A stretch of 64,000 nucleotides of DNA, taken from contig CAJPVJ010000003.1 in NCBI GenBank assembly GCA_905397405.1, positions 1 to 64,000 of the forward strand, written 5' to 3'. The DNA is from Oppiella nova. Its lineage: Eukaryota; Arthropoda; Arachnida; Sarcoptiformes; Oppiidae. The notes under the pieces were generated by a model. The model saw only the letters and a list, made by a program, of their open reading frames with translations, did not search any database and had not been told where the DNA came from. A program made the position numbers and the translations under genes. This document shows positions 44,257-54,638 of this stretch, piece by piece (the first letter of the stretch is position 1; each line of letters starts with the position of its first letter).

Positions 44257-45384
44257 TTATAAACTTCGCGCAATCACCAAACGCTGTATGTCACTGGTGC
44301 CTTCATAGATTTGGCAAATACGTGCATCACGATAAATTCGTTCAATTGGAAAATCTTTTAAATAACCATAGCCGCCGAAAACTTGTAAAGCTGCTGAACA
44401 GACACGCTCTGCCATCTCTGAGGAAAATAATTTTGCCATTGAGGCTTCATTGAGACACGGCTTGCCTGCTTCTTTCAATCGTGCGGCATGATGGACCAAT
44501 TGACGAGCTGCTTCGATTTCTGTTGCCATACTGGCCAAACGAAAAGCGATTGCCTGATGTTCAAAAATCGGTTTTCCAAAAGTAATCCGTTCTTTGGCAT
44601 ATTTGCTGGCTTCTTCTAAGGCAGCACGTGCCAAACCCACCGCTTGCGCAGCAATACCAATACGACCGCCTTCCAGATTAGACAGTGCTATTTTAAGCCC
44701 TTCGCCTTCTTGACCTAACATTAAGCTTTTGTGTACACGCACATCAGTCAATGCAATTTGACAGGTATCTGAAGCATGCAATCCCAGTTTTTCTTCAGTC
44801 CGAATCACTTCATAGCCCGCAGTTTCCCGTGGCACAATAAAGGCACTGATACCTTTTTTACCAGCACTTGGATCGGTCACTGCAAATACAATAATTACAC
44901 CAGCATTATTTCCTGAAGTAATAAATTGTTTTGCACCGTTAATAATCCAATCCTCACCATCTTTGACAGCTCGGGTTTTCAGTGCTGCTGCATCAGAACC
45001 AGTATGCGGTTCGGTCAATGCGAAAGCACCGATCATTTCACCTTGTGCCAAAGGCATTAAATATTTTTGTTTTTGTTCTTCATTACCAAATTTAGCAATC
45101 GGAACACAACCGACTGAATTATGCACACTCATAATGGTAGAGGTTGCGCCATCGGCCACCGCAATTTCTTCAAGTGCAAGGACATAGGCTAAGTTTCCAG
45201 TATCTGAACCACCCCATTGCTCTGAAATCAGCATCCCCATAAATCCCAATTGCCCCATTTGTGACAAGGTCTCTTTGGGGAAAATGCTGTGTTTATCCCA
45301 TGCTGCTGCATTTGGTTTAATTTGTTCTTGGGCGAAACTTTTCGCCATGTCCTGAATCAATAATTGTTCTTCAGTAAATTGCAT
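44257..45384 (-). CDS. Acyl-CoA dehydrogenase (isobutyryl-CoA type)
   Basis: A 375-aa acyl-CoA dehydrogenase. [17 protein letters not shown] and [13 protein letters not shown] bind FAD and substrate; [32 protein letters not shown] holds the catalytic Glu region in two parts. Context (mmsA, mmsB, HIBCH) makes isobutyryl-CoA the likely substrate. The frame is open to 45465, but the ATG at 45384 has AAGGAA upstream and matches the normal N-terminus [13 protein letters not shown]. Confidence 0.88.
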   Translation of the reverse strand: MQFTEEQLLIQDMAKSFAQEQIKPNAAAWDKHSIFPKETLSQMGQLGFMGMLISEQWGGSDTGNLAYVLALEEIAVADGATSTIMSVHNSVGCVPIAKFGNEEQKQKYLMPLAQGEMIGAFALTEPHTGSDAAALKTRAVKDGEDWIINGAKQFITSGNNAGVIIVFAVTDPSAGKKGISAFIVPRETAGYEVIRTEEKLGLHASDTCQIALTDVRVHKSLMLGQEGEGLKIALSNLEGGRIGIAAQAVGLARAALEEASKYAKERITFGKPIFEHQAIAFRLASMATEIEAARQLVHHAARLKEAGKPCLNEASMAKLFSSEMAERVCSAALQVFGGYGYLKDFPIERIYRDARICQIYEGTSDIQRLVIARSL

Positions 45385-45457
45385 TTCATATTCCTTAGCA
45401 TCATTTAACATCCTACATTCGGCAAGTTTAGCTTGTGTAGGATGATCCTTACTGGCT

Positions 45458-47110
45458 TTATACACTTAATTGTTGTTTAGCAATTTCTTGATTTCGTAGT
45501 AAAAAGCGTTGAATCTTGCCACTTGGGGTCTTGGGTAGTTCAGTAACAAATTCAACTTGTCTTGGATAAGCATGGGCAGACAGACGTTTTTTGACAAATT
45601 GCCCAAGTTGTTCAGCCAATTCCTCAGATGGTGTTTTATTTTCTGCCAAAATCACAAAAGCTTTAACGATTTCTGTTCGCTCTGGATCAGGTACTCCAAC
45701 AACAGCAGCTTCAATCACTGCCTCATGTTCAAGTAATGCACTTTCTACATCAAAAGGTCCAATACGATATCCAGAGGTGGTAATCACATCATCACTACGT
45801 CCAACAAAGCTCATACTTCCATCTGCATGTAATTCAGCAGTATCACCGGTCAAATAATAATTTTTGATAAATGGTGATTTACGACTTTCTTTATAGCCAC
45901 CAAACCACATCATCGGTGATTGACTGATATCTACCGCTAAAATTCCAGCGGTATCGGCAGGCAACTCATTGCCTTGATCATCCACCACAGCAACACGATA
46001 ACCTGGGCTGGCAAAACCAGCAGCGCCTGCACGGACGTCGTGGCTTAAACCATGATGATTGCAAACCACCATGCCCACCTCTGTCTGTCCATAATGATCA
46101 AAAATAGGCGCATCAAGCACTTGTTTAAACCAACGAAAAACTTCAGGATTTAAAGGTTCACCAGCACTACTCACAACCCGGAATTTACCTTTTAGTTGTG
46201 CCATTTGAGCGGGATCTGCGGCCATCATCATCCGATATGCTGTAGGTGCCCCTGCCAAATTGGTAATTTTATAATCATCAATAATTTGGCATAAACTGTC
46301 TATGCTAAAACCACCTTCATAAAACAAAGTGGCATGGCCTAACAACAAGGGTCCTGTGATACCGTAATATAAACCGTACGCCCAACCTGGATCAGCAATA
46401 TTCCAAAATGCATCATCTGCGCGTAAGCCGATCGCATCTTTCATATAGTTGCCAAAAGCAATTAAGGCTTTGAGTGGAACTTCCAAAGGTTTTGCAGGCC
46501 CCGTGGTGCCTGAGGTAAACATCAGTAAAAATGGATCTTGAATGCTTTGCATGACCAGATCACATTGCTCAGCATGTTGATTGAGTTCTTTCCAAAAATC
46601 TAAATCGCCTTGTTGTACAACATGACCCTGTTGATCAGCGGCAGTCATAATTTGTGGACACTGTGCAACTTCATCCAGTTTGCTACGATTGCCGATATCG
46701 GTCACAACCAATTTGCTTTTTGCCAGCTGAACTCGATGTTCAATCGCCTTTGGGCCAAATGCAGTAAATAGCGGTTGATAAACTGCACCAATTCGCCAAG
46801 CAGCGAGAATCACAACCAATAATTCGGGAGTTCTTGGTAATAAACCCGAAATACGATCACCGGCTTGAATACCCTGTGACTTTAAAAAATTGGCAAACTG
46901 ACTCGACCATTTTTTCAGTTGAGCAAAGGTGTATTGTTCTTTACGGCCATCTTTACCTTGCCAATATAGGGCAACTTTTTCGCGATCTGCTTCTGCATGT
47001 CGGTCACAGCATTCATAACAGGCATTCAGTTGATCAACCGAGCCTGAGAGCATCTCTTGAACCGCACCATCTAAATTAAATGTTTTAGCAACATCATGAT
47101 AATTCAACAT
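45458..47110 (-). CDS. AMP-forming acyl-CoA synthetase
   Basis: A 550-aa ligase of the acetyl/propionyl/isobutyryl-CoA synthetase type. [16 protein letters not shown] is the ATP loop, [10 protein letters not shown] the A5 motif, [35 protein letters not shown] the hinge (quoted in part), and [12 protein letters not shown] the C-terminal Lys. Inside the valine operon it may activate isobutyrate or other short branched acids, bypassing branched-chain keto-acid dehydrogenase, whose genes are not here. Confidence 0.87.
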   Translation of the reverse strand: MLNYHDVAKTFNLDGAVQEMLSGSVDQLNACYECCDRHAEADREKVALYWQGKDGRKEQYTFAQLKKWSSQFANFLKSQGIQAGDRISGLLPRTPELLVVILAAWRIGAVYQPLFTAFGPKAIEHRVQLAKSKLVVTDIGNRSKLDEVAQCPQIMTAADQQGHVVQQGDLDFWKELNQHAEQCDLVMQSIQDPFLLMFTSGTTGPAKPLEVPLKALIAFGNYMKDAIGLRADDAFWNIADPGWAYGLYYGITGPLLLGHATLFYEGGFSIDSLCQIIDDYKITNLAGAPTAYRMMMAADPAQMAQLKGKFRVVSSAGEPLNPEVFRWFKQVLDAPIFDHYGQTEVGMVVCNHHGLSHDVRAGAAGFASPGYRVAVVDDQGNELPADTAGILAVDISQSPMMWFGGYKESRKSPFIKNYYLTGDTAELHADGSMSFVGRSDDVITTSGYRIGPFDVESALLEHEAVIEAAVVGVPDPERTEIVKAFVILAENKTPSEELAEQLGQFVKKRLSAHAYPRQVEFVTELPKTPSGKIQRFLLRNQEIAKQQLSV

Positions 47111-47213
47111 ATTATATACTCCGGCCTGGATTTATTGTTATTCATGACACGAGTGAATCTATTGGTTTTTCACCACCCATTGGTGGTGAAATTGACGATG
47201 CTTCGATTGATGA

Positions 47214-48104
47214 TTAAGTTTCTTTAGGCAAATATTGCTGAATGATGCTGGAAAAATCGAGTTGAGCATTACCTTGCATACACAGTTGCTGATAAAGCTG
47301 CTGTACCAAACCACCTAAAAGCAAAGGTTGTTTGACTTGGCCTGCGGCTTCAACAGCCAAACCCAAATCTTTAAGCATCAGTTGAGAGGCAAAGCCATCA
47401 CTATAACCACGTCCAGCAGGTGCATTTGCAGAAATACCCGGCCATGGGTTACACACTTCCGAGCTCCAGCAACGACCACTTGAACTATTGATTACGCCTG
47501 CCAACGCTTGTGCATCGATACCGAGTTTTGCCCCTAGCGCCATGCCTTCAGCCACTGCGGCCATTGAAATGCCTAAAATGAGATTATTGCAAATTTTAGC
47601 AATTTGTCCTGCACCCACTTCACCACAGTGCACGATGTTCTTACCCATTGGTGCAAGCACAGATTTGACTTGTTCAAAGGCTTTATCATCAGTTCCTAGC
47701 ATAAAGGTTAGCGTACCTGCTTGAGCCCCGATCGTGCCACCTGAAACAGGTGCATCACAAATTTGAATTCCTTGCTCTGCACCAATTGCAGCAATGTCTT
47801 TAATGGTTTGTGGATCAATGGTACTGCTGTCGATACATAAGCTGCCTTGTTTAAGCACAGCAAGTACCCCATTTTCACCCAAATACACCTCTTTAACATG
47901 CTTTGCGGCTGGCAGCATGGTGATTACGACATCTGCATTTTCTGCTGCTTTCTGTGGACTATTACAGGCAATTCCGCCTGCTTCGGTGAAATGTGCGATT
48001 GCAACATCACTTAAATCAAAGCCATAAACCGTCAAGCCTGCTTTGAGTAAATTATGGGCCATTTTACCGCCCATATTGCCTAAACCAATAAATGCAATAT
48101 TCAT
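47214..48104 (-). CDS. mmsB: 3-hydroxyisobutyrate dehydrogenase
   Basis: A 296-aa beta-hydroxyacid dehydrogenase. IAFIGLGNMGGKMAHNLLKAG is the NAD site, DAPVSGGTIGAQAGTL the substrate site, and GAGQIAKICNNLILG carries the catalytic Lys. It oxidises 3-hydroxyisobutyrate to methylmalonate semialdehyde. It follows mmsA by 15 bp. Confidence 0.92.
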   Translation of the reverse strand: MNIAFIGLGNMGGKMAHNLLKAGLTVYGFDLSDVAIAHFTEAGGIACNSPQKAAENADVVITMLPAAKHVKEVYLGENGVLAVLKQGSLCIDSSTIDPQTIKDIAAIGAEQGIQICDAPVSGGTIGAQAGTLTFMLGTDDKAFEQVKSVLAPMGKNIVHCGEVGAGQIAKICNNLILGISMAAVAEGMALGAKLGIDAQALAGVINSSSGRCWSSEVCNPWPGISANAPAGRGYSDGFASQLMLKDLGLAVEAAGQVKQPLLLGGLVQQLYQQLCMQGNAQLDFSSIIQQYLPKET

Positions 48105-48119
48105 CCTTGAACTCCTATA

Positions 48120-49637
48120 TTAACGCAAGCTGATGGTGGTATTCACTTCACCTTTTTCTTGTGTGTCTTCGAACCAACGACTGGTAATGGTTTTGGTTTG
48201 AGTATAGAACTTTACTGCTTGTTTACCATAAGGCCCTAAGTCCCCTAATTTTGAACCTCTTGACCCGGTAAAGCTAAAGAATGGAACCGGCACAGGAATT
48301 GGAATATTGATACCAACTTGGCCGATATCAATAGTGCTTTGGAAAGTACGCGCTGTTGCACCACTTTGAGTAAATAAACCCACACCATTCCCGAACGGAT
48401 TGGCATTGACCAATTCAATGGCTTGTTCAAGCGTATCAACATGAATAATGGCTAAAACAGGACCAAAAATTTCTTCTGTATAGATGCGCATATCAGTGCT
48501 GACTTGATTGAATATGGTTGCACCAACAAAATTGCCATTTTCGTAGCCTTGGACTTGTACGTCTCGACCATCGAGTAAGAGTTGCGCACCTTGTGCAATA
48601 CCGCTATTAATCAAATCTATAACACGAGCTTTAGCACGTGGTGAGATCACAGGACCAATATCTGTTTGCGGTTCATGCCCAGCATTGACTTTCAGTGTTT
48701 TGGCTTTTTCAACCAATTCATCCACCCAGTTTTTAGTTTCACCGACCATTACAGCAACAGACAATGCCATACAACGTTGTCCAGCCGCACCAAATGCAGC
48801 ACCAACTAAAGCATTTAAGGTTTGTTCTTTGTTGGCATCTGGCATGACCACGACATGGTTTTTTGCTCCCATCATCGATTGCACACGTTTACCATGTTGA
48901 CCCGCTAAGTTATAGACATGCGTCCCTACCGCTGTTGAACCTACAAATGAAATGGCTTTAATGTCTGGATGCGTACATAGACGATCTACCACTTGTTTGC
49001 CACCATGTACCACATTGAGTACACCAGCAGGTACGCCCGCTTGTAATGCCAATTCAACCAGCATCATGGTCGATAATGGGTCTTGCTCAGACGGTTTAAG
49101 TACAAAGGTATTGCCGCAAACAATCGCCATTGGAAACATCCATAGTGGAATCATGGCAGGAAAATTAAACGGGGTAATTCCAGCACATACACCCAATGGT
49201 TGATGCAAGGTATAAGTATCTACACCACGGGCTACACCTTCAGTATATTCACCCATTTGCAAGGTGCCAATTGAGCAAGCATGTTCAACCACCTCTAAGC
49301 CACGTTGGATATCACCTTCTGCATCAGCCAAGGTTTTACCTTGTTCTGCAGTCAAAACACGGGCAATATCTTTCATATTGTCACGAATCAAATCTTGCAG
49401 TTTCAGCATGATACGCATACGGGCTTGAATTGGTGTAAAACGCCAAGTTTTAAATGCTTCTTGTGCAGCAGCAATTGCAGCATCAACTTCGTCTAGAGTT
49501 GCCATTGGGACACGACCAAGCACCTCTTGGGTCGCTGGATTTAGAATGTCTTGCCATTCAGTAGTATTTGATTCGGTAAATTTTCCATTAATTAATAATT
49601 TAGCCGTCGTCGAATGAATATTTGACATTGTGTTCAT
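48120..49637 (-). CDS. mmsA: Methylmalonate-semialdehyde dehydrogenase (acylating)
   Basis: A 505-aa CoA-acylating aldehyde dehydrogenase. GAKNHVVVMPDA replaces the general-base Glu of ordinary ALDHs, a hallmark of MmsA, and the nucleophilic Cys is in AGQRCMALSVAV. GITPFNFPAMIPLWMFPMA begins the cofactor region. It converts methylmalonate semialdehyde to propionyl-CoA. First gene of the valine operon; a LysR gene diverges 165 bp away. Confidence 0.93.
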   Translation of the reverse strand: MNTMSNIHSTTAKLLINGKFTESNTTEWQDILNPATQEVLGRVPMATLDEVDAAIAAAQEAFKTWRFTPIQARMRIMLKLQDLIRDNMKDIARVLTAEQGKTLADAEGDIQRGLEVVEHACSIGTLQMGEYTEGVARGVDTYTLHQPLGVCAGITPFNFPAMIPLWMFPMAIVCGNTFVLKPSEQDPLSTMMLVELALQAGVPAGVLNVVHGGKQVVDRLCTHPDIKAISFVGSTAVGTHVYNLAGQHGKRVQSMMGAKNHVVVMPDANKEQTLNALVGAAFGAAGQRCMALSVAVMVGETKNWVDELVEKAKTLKVNAGHEPQTDIGPVISPRAKARVIDLINSGIAQGAQLLLDGRDVQVQGYENGNFVGATIFNQVSTDMRIYTEEIFGPVLAIIHVDTLEQAIELVNANPFGNGVGLFTQSGATARTFQSTIDIGQVGINIPIPVPVPFFSFTGSRGSKLGDLGPYGKQAVKFYTQTKTITSRWFEDTQEKGEVNTTISLR

Positions 49638-49802
49638 AACCTCTCCATAGGCAATATTTTTTGTTGTTACATTCTTAGAAAATAGCCAAAAGCAGTATTT
49701 TCATCAGTGCTGTTTCAAATCAAACTAACAAAGAAAATATAGATGACCAATAGAAATTAACGCACAATGAATGTGCAAATATGCACAAGGATGTTATACA
49801 CA

Positions 49803-50684
49803 ATGAAAGTCGATTGGGATCATCTACAGTTTTTTTTAGTTTTAGCGCGTGCCAAGACGTTAACCAATGCAGCTCGTATTATTGGGGTCGAACACAGTAC
49901 CGTGTCTAGACGGATACAGGCGCTAGAATTAGCTTTAGGAACGCCCTTGTTTAGACGCGAAGCCACAGGCTATGAACTGACTATGGAAGGCTTGGCACTG
50001 GTGCCCCGTGTTGAGCAAATGGAACAAGCATTCTTGCAAATTGAAAAGCCCAACTTACCGTTACAAGGACATGTGCGAATTGGCACACCTGAGGGTTTTG
50101 GAACAGCATTTTTAGCCCAGCTATTGGCAGAACTGTCTAAACAATACCCTTTACTCACGATTGATCTTATCCCCGTTCCAAAAATGATTAAGCTGTCGCA
50201 TCGTGAAGCTGATATTGTGATTTCCATCGATCGTCCTAAGTCAGGACCTTATATCATTACCCGTTTAACCGATTATTGTCTTAAAATTTATGGCAGTACA
50301 AGCTATTTAGAAAGTACCCAAGCGATTAAAAAACTTGAAGATTTAAAAAACCATCAGTTTGTAAACTATATTGACGATTTAATTTATAGCCCTGAACTGT
50401 ATTGTTTAGAACGTCTGCCCTTACAGCTCAATGCGAATTTTAGAAGTAGCAGTATTTTGGCCCAACAAGTTGCTGTGAGTGCAGGTGCTGGATTGGCAAT
50501 TTTGCCGAAGTTTTTGGCAGAAAATAAGCCAGAACTTAAACAGGTGTTACAAGATGAAGTTCGTTTTATTCATACCTTTTGGATGCTAACTTTAGTCGAT
50601 TTACAGCATGAACCGCGTATTAAATTGGTTTGGGATTTTTTAAGAACACAAGCTGATAAATATCAAAATTTATTGATGGATTAG
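49803..50684 (+). CDS. LysR-family regulator, divergent from mmsA
   Basis: A 293-aa LysR protein. VDWDHLQFFLVLARAKTLTNAARIIGVEHSTVSRRI is the N-terminal helix-turn-helix (cited in outline), with the WDxLQ(F)FL start seen in the branch that neighbours mmsA in Acinetobacter and Pseudomonas. Expected role: activation of the valine operon. The frame is open from 49767; ATG at 49803 matches the usual family start, with AAGG 12 bases upstream. Confidence 0.83.
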   Translation: MKVDWDHLQFFLVLARAKTLTNAARIIGVEHSTVSRRIQALELALGTPLFRREATGYELTMEGLALVPRVEQMEQAFLQIEKPNLPLQGHVRIGTPEGFGTAFLAQLLAELSKQYPLLTIDLIPVPKMIKLSHREADIVISIDRPKSGPYIITRLTDYCLKIYGSTSYLESTQAIKKLEDLKNHQFVNYIDDLIYSPELYCLERLPLQLNANFRSSSILAQQVAVSAGAGLAILPKFLAENKPELKQVLQDEVRFIHTFWMLTLVDLQHEPRIKLVWDFLRTQADKYQNLLMD

Positions 50685-50791
50685 TCATTCACTTATTCAT
50701 AAGAGATATTAGGGATAGCCCATTTCATCATCAGTATAAACTTAATCCTTTGATTGAGTGATTTTTTAAATATTGTATTATTTTTAAAAAT

Positions 50792-50820
50792 AAAAAACCC
50801 AAGACGAATCTTGGGTATTT
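50792..50820. terminator. Bidirectional terminator
   Basis: ACCCAAGA and TCTTGGGT pair around a four-base loop with A-rich and T-rich flanks between the convergent LysR and OsmC-YcaO genes. Confidence 0.85.
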
Positions 50821-50846
50821 CACTTATGTTCTAAAGTAAAATGCGT

Positions 50847-53051
50847 TTAACTTGCTAAGCCAACAGCTTTAGCACGTGCCTTATGTAACTTCTTATAGCT
50901 GTCAATAAGTCTTAAATGACGATCAAGTCCTTCAAGCTGCATACTGGTTTCAGTCAAACCATAAAAACGCATACTGCCGTCTAGAGAACCAATAACTGCA
51001 TCCATTCGTTCATCACCAAACATACGACGGAAATTCGCTTCATAGTCATCTAAATCCATGTCGTCATCTAGTTCAACTTCAAGCATTACATTCATACACT
51101 GGTAGAACAAGCCGCGTTCTACAGTATTGGTATTGTATTGCAGGAATTGTTCAACTAAATCTTTGGCTTCTTCAAACTGTTGTAAAGCAAGATAAATCAA
51201 CAGTTTTAACTCAAGGATGGTCAGTTGTCCCCACACAGTATTATCATCAAATTCAATCCCAATTAAAGTTACGATATCGGTGTAATCATCCACTTCAACT
51301 TCTTCTAGACGTTCAACTAAGGCTTCAAGTTGCTCATCATCCAAACGATGAAGATTTAAAATATCTTCACGGAATAACAATGCTTTGTTGGTATTGTCCC
51401 AAATTAAATCTTCAACCAAATAAATTTCAGAATAATCAGGCACAATGATACGGCAAGCTGTCGCCCCTAAGTGCTCATAGACTGCCATATAGACTTCTTT
51501 GCCCATTTCCTCAAGAATGTTTAGCATGGTCTTTACTTCTTCAGCATTGGCATTTTCACCTGCACTGCTAAAATCCCACTCAACAAAGTCATGGTCTGAT
51601 TTTGCACTAAAGAAACGCCAAGATACCACACCACTTGAATCGATAAAATGTTCAACAAAATTATTCGGTTCAGTCACCGCATTACTGCTAAAGGTTGGTT
51701 TAGGTAAATCATTTAAACCTTCAAAACTACGACCTTGTAATAACTCGGTTAAGCTACGCTCTAAAGCAACTTCAAGCTTAGGATGTGCACCAAACGATGC
51801 AAATACGCCGCCTGTACGTGGGTTCATCAGTGTGACACACATCACTGGAAATTCACCACCCAACGATGCATCTTTAACCAAGACTGGAAAGCCTTGTTCT
51901 TCTAGGCCTTTAATGCCCTCAACAATACGCGGGTATTTTGCTAAAACGTCTTCAGGTACATCTGGAAGTGCAATTTCTCCCTCTAAAATTTCACGTTTAA
52001 CCGCACGTTCAAAAATTTCAGATAAACACTGTACTTGAGCTTCGGCTAAGGTATTTCCTGCACTCATACCATTGCTTAGATATAAGTTTTCAATCAAATT
52101 TGATGGGAAATATACAACTTCTTGATCTGATTGGCGTACAAACGGTAATGAACAAATCCCACGCTCAGTATTACCTGAGTTGGTGTCATATAAATGCGTA
52201 CCTAACAATTCATTGTCTGGGTTATATACCTCTAATGTATATTCATCCAATATTTCTTTAGGTAGCGCTCCATTTGGTCCTGGTTTAAACCATTTTTCAT
52301 CTGGATAATGTACAAACTCAGCATTGGCAATGTCTTGACCCCAAAACTGGTCGTTATAGAAGAAATTACAATTTAAACGCTCAATGAACTCGCCTAATGC
52401 CGAAGCCAAAGCACTTTCTTTGGTTGAACCTTTACCATTGGTGAAACACATTGGAGATTGCGCATCACGAATATGTAATGACCATACATTTGGAACAATA
52501 TTTCGCCATGAGGCAATTTCAATTTTCATTCCCAAACCTGCCAGAATCTCTGACATATTGGCAATAGTTTGCTCTAAAGGTAGATCTTTACCTTCAATAT
52601 AAGTTGAGCTTTCTTGTGCTAAGTTTGGCATGAGCAATGCTTGTGCATCTGCATCAATACTTTCAACTTCTTCAATAACAAATTCAGGACCTGTTTGGAT
52701 GACTTTTTTAACGGTACAACGGTCGATCGAACGCAAAATACCTTGACGATCTTTATCCGAAATATCCGCAGGTAGTTCAACCTGAATTTTAAAAATTTGT
52801 TTATAGCGGTTTTCAGGATCGACAATATTGTTTTGAGATAAACGAATATTATCTGTCGGGATATCACGAGCTGCACAATATACTTTGACAAAGTAAGCAG
52901 CACACAAAGCAGATGATGCAAGAAAATAATCGAAAGGACCCGGCGCAGAGCCATCACCTTTATAGCGAATGGGTTGATCAGCAATTACTGTAAAGTCATC
53001 GAACTTGGCTTCTTGTCGAAGATTGTCGAGGTAATTGACTTTGATTTCCAT
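50847..53051 (-). CDS. OsmC-YcaO fusion protein
   Basis: A 734-aa two-part protein. Residues 1-135 are OsmC-like (DQPIRYKGDGSAPGPFDYFLASSALCAAYFVKVYC with the active-site-like Cys, and RCTVKKVIQTGPEF with the second Cys). From about 150 follows a YcaO domain: GKGSTKESALASALGEFIERL, SNGMSAGNTLAEAQVQCLSEIFERAVKR, and RSLTELLQGRSFE bind ATP in this family. The C-terminal 150 residues are acidic and TPR-like, as in E. coli YcaO. YcaO proteins activate backbone amides with ATP; no precursor peptide or azoline partner gene is adjacent, so it resembles the housekeeping RimO-associated branch. Start ATG at 53051. Confidence 0.9.
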   Translation of the reverse strand: MEIKVNYLDNLRQEAKFDDFTVIADQPIRYKGDGSAPGPFDYFLASSALCAAYFVKVYCAARDIPTDNIRLSQNNIVDPENRYKQIFKIQVELPADISDKDRQGILRSIDRCTVKKVIQTGPEFVIEEVESIDADAQALLMPNLAQESSTYIEGKDLPLEQTIANMSEILAGLGMKIEIASWRNIVPNVWSLHIRDAQSPMCFTNGKGSTKESALASALGEFIERLNCNFFYNDQFWGQDIANAEFVHYPDEKWFKPGPNGALPKEILDEYTLEVYNPDNELLGTHLYDTNSGNTERGICSLPFVRQSDQEVVYFPSNLIENLYLSNGMSAGNTLAEAQVQCLSEIFERAVKREILEGEIALPDVPEDVLAKYPRIVEGIKGLEEQGFPVLVKDASLGGEFPVMCVTLMNPRTGGVFASFGAHPKLEVALERSLTELLQGRSFEGLNDLPKPTFSSNAVTEPNNFVEHFIDSSGVVSWRFFSAKSDHDFVEWDFSSAGENANAEEVKTMLNILEEMGKEVYMAVYEHLGATACRIIVPDYSEIYLVEDLIWDNTNKALLFREDILNLHRLDDEQLEALVERLEEVEVDDYTDIVTLIGIEFDDNTVWGQLTILELKLLIYLALQQFEEAKDLVEQFLQYNTNTVERGLFYQCMNVMLEVELDDDMDLDDYEANFRRMFGDERMDAVIGSLDGSMRFYGLTETSMQLEGLDRHLRLIDSYKKLHKARAKAVGLAS

Positions 53052-53248
53052 GTGGGCACCTAAATATTCTTATGTGTTGGCATGGACACATAAAATTTAA
53101 ATATTGAAAAATAAGCCGAATCACGGAGAAGAAATTGACTTAAAAATGAACCAACCTCAACTGAGGTCAGTAATAATGGACGCTATTATAGAATTATTTT
53201 ACAGAATTGATAACTTTAGAATGGAAAGATTGAAAATACTTTAAACAA

Positions 53249-53272
53249 AAAGCCATTTCTAGAAATGGCTTT
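53249..53272 (-). terminator. Terminator of the minus-strand ter operon
   Basis: A perfect 24-bp palindrome, AAAGCCATTTCT followed by AGAAATGGCTTT, followed on the minus strand by TTGTTT. It is 28 bp after the last ter gene. Confidence 0.75.
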
Positions 53273-53299
53273 GTTGATTAAAAATTTTTACAGCTGCTC

Positions 53300-53890
53300 T
53301 TAAAGCACCGGAATGATCGAAGGAAGCATGTCATGAATGGTCTTACCATTACAGGTATCGCCAATCGCAGACATTTTCCATGCGCCATTGTGGCGATAAA
53401 CTTTAGCGATAATCAAGGCAGTATAATTGCCTTTTGCTGAAAGGTTATATTTTGCAATTTCAGTATTGGTATTTGAGTCAACTAAACGACAAAAAGCATT
53501 TTCAACTTTTTCAAAAGTTTGACCGCGGAAACTACTAATTGTAAAAACCAGTGCTTTGACTTGCGGTGGAATTTTGGTTAGATCAACATGGATCACTTCA
53601 TCATCGCCATCACCAGCACCTGTCCGATTATCCCCTGAATGCCAAATACTGCCATCCTTACTTTTTAATTGACCGAACCATACTGCATCAAGCGGTTGGT
53701 TGTTTTCATCAAAAATAATGACTGAAGCATCAAGGTCGATTGAATCACCACCACCGCCACCAAAAAGACCACCTAAAAATCCGCCACTCTTCGCCACATC
53801 CCAGCCTGCACCAAGATAAATTTTGGTCAAAGATGAACCATCACCTTTTTCTAAAGAGATTTTTTGACCTTTTACTAAACTAATACTCAT
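53300..53890 (-). CDS. TerD-family protein (TerZ-like)
   Basis: A 196-aa TerD-domain protein. A glycine-rich insert (GGLFGGGGGDSIDLDAS) before the first acidic motif is typical of Ter[20 protein letters not shown] holds the calcium-binding acidic cluster. These cytoplasmic proteins bind Ca2+ and gather with TerC-type membrane proteins in tellurite and stress resistance. It is the last gene of the minus-strand ter arm, 17 bp after the AIM24-like gene. Confidence 0.88.
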   Translation of the reverse strand: MSISLVKGQKISLEKGDGSSLTKIYLGAGWDVAKSGGFLGGLFGGGGGDSIDLDASVIIFDENNQPLDAVWFGQLKSKDGSIWHSGDNRTGAGDGDDEVIHVDLTKIPPQVKALVFTISSFRGQTFEKVENAFCRLVDSNTNTEIAKYNLSAKGNYTALIIAKVYRHNGAWKMSAIGDTCNGKTIHDMLPSIIPVL

Positions 53891-53907
53891 GTGTTTCCCT
53901 CATAGAT

Positions 53908-54624
53908 TTAATTGTTTCTATTTAAATTTAAAGCTGAAGATAACCAGGTGAGGTAGCTCTTGCGATTTCGGGAACAAATAATGACTTTGCCATTGCCCCT
54001 AAACTTAAGCACCATACCTTCACCACTGGTAAAACTGTTTAAAAGATTTCCAACAATTCCGCGGTTTTGTGAACTTGGCATACCAATGTTGTAACTTAAA
54101 GACGAATCCCATGCCACAACATGACCATTATCAATGGTGGTTTCTCCGTTCTGGGTACTGACATCGACTTCCATCAAGGTACCACAGCCTGAAATACACA
54201 GTTGTCCTTGTCCAGATGATTCCATCACCACAAAACCACCTGTATCACCAAAGAATCCACCACCTAAATTTGCTTGAATCTTGGCTTTGACATTGACATG
54301 TTCTGTTGCTGCAACAAAAGCCCCATCAGATAAAGTGTATTGTTGAGGTCCTATGTTAAGAATTTGCATATCACCATCTATGTTTGGAGAAAGTAAACAC
54401 TGCCCATGACCAAATGATGCTTTGATTTCTTGCTGAAACAGCGATTCACCTGTGGTAAATCTACGCATAAATGATTGAAATAATCCGCCGCGTAAATTTC
54501 CTGCCAATTCTAAATTTTGCTCAATCATGACCATTGCATCAGATTCACAAAATATTTTTTCTCCCTGTATCAAATCGACCAATAGAAATGGTTCTGGACT
54601 GCCTACAAGTTCAAATTTAGCCAT
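53908..54624 (-). CDS. AIM24/TIGR00266-family protein
   Basis: A 238-aa beta-rich protein of the AIM24-like family. Typical stretches are RRFTTGESLFQQEIKA, GGGFFGDTGGFVVMESSGQGQLCISGCGT and DNGHVVAWDSSLSYNI. Function in bacteria is unclear; the family recurs in ter and phage-shock type clusters and may act at the membrane. Here it is between the TerD-VWA and TerZ-like genes with gaps of 14 and 17 bp. Confidence 0.82.
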   Translation of the reverse strand: MAKFELVGSPEPFLLVDLIQGEKIFCESDAMVMIEQNLELAGNLRGGLFQSFMRRFTTGESLFQQEIKASFGHGQCLLSPNIDGDMQILNIGPQQYTLSDGAFVAATEHVNVKAKIQANLGGGFFGDTGGFVVMESSGQGQLCISGCGTLMEVDVSTQNGETTIDNGHVVAWDSSLSYNIGMPSSQNRGIVGNLLNSFTSGEGMVLKFRGNGKVIICSRNRKSYLTWLSSALNLNRNN

Positions 54625-54638
54625 CGATTGCCCTCACT

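Noticed and set aside
51499-52038. Long plus-strand open frame inside the OsmC-YcaO gene
   Set aside because: It is antisense to conserved YcaO sequence and gives a biased, domain-free translation.
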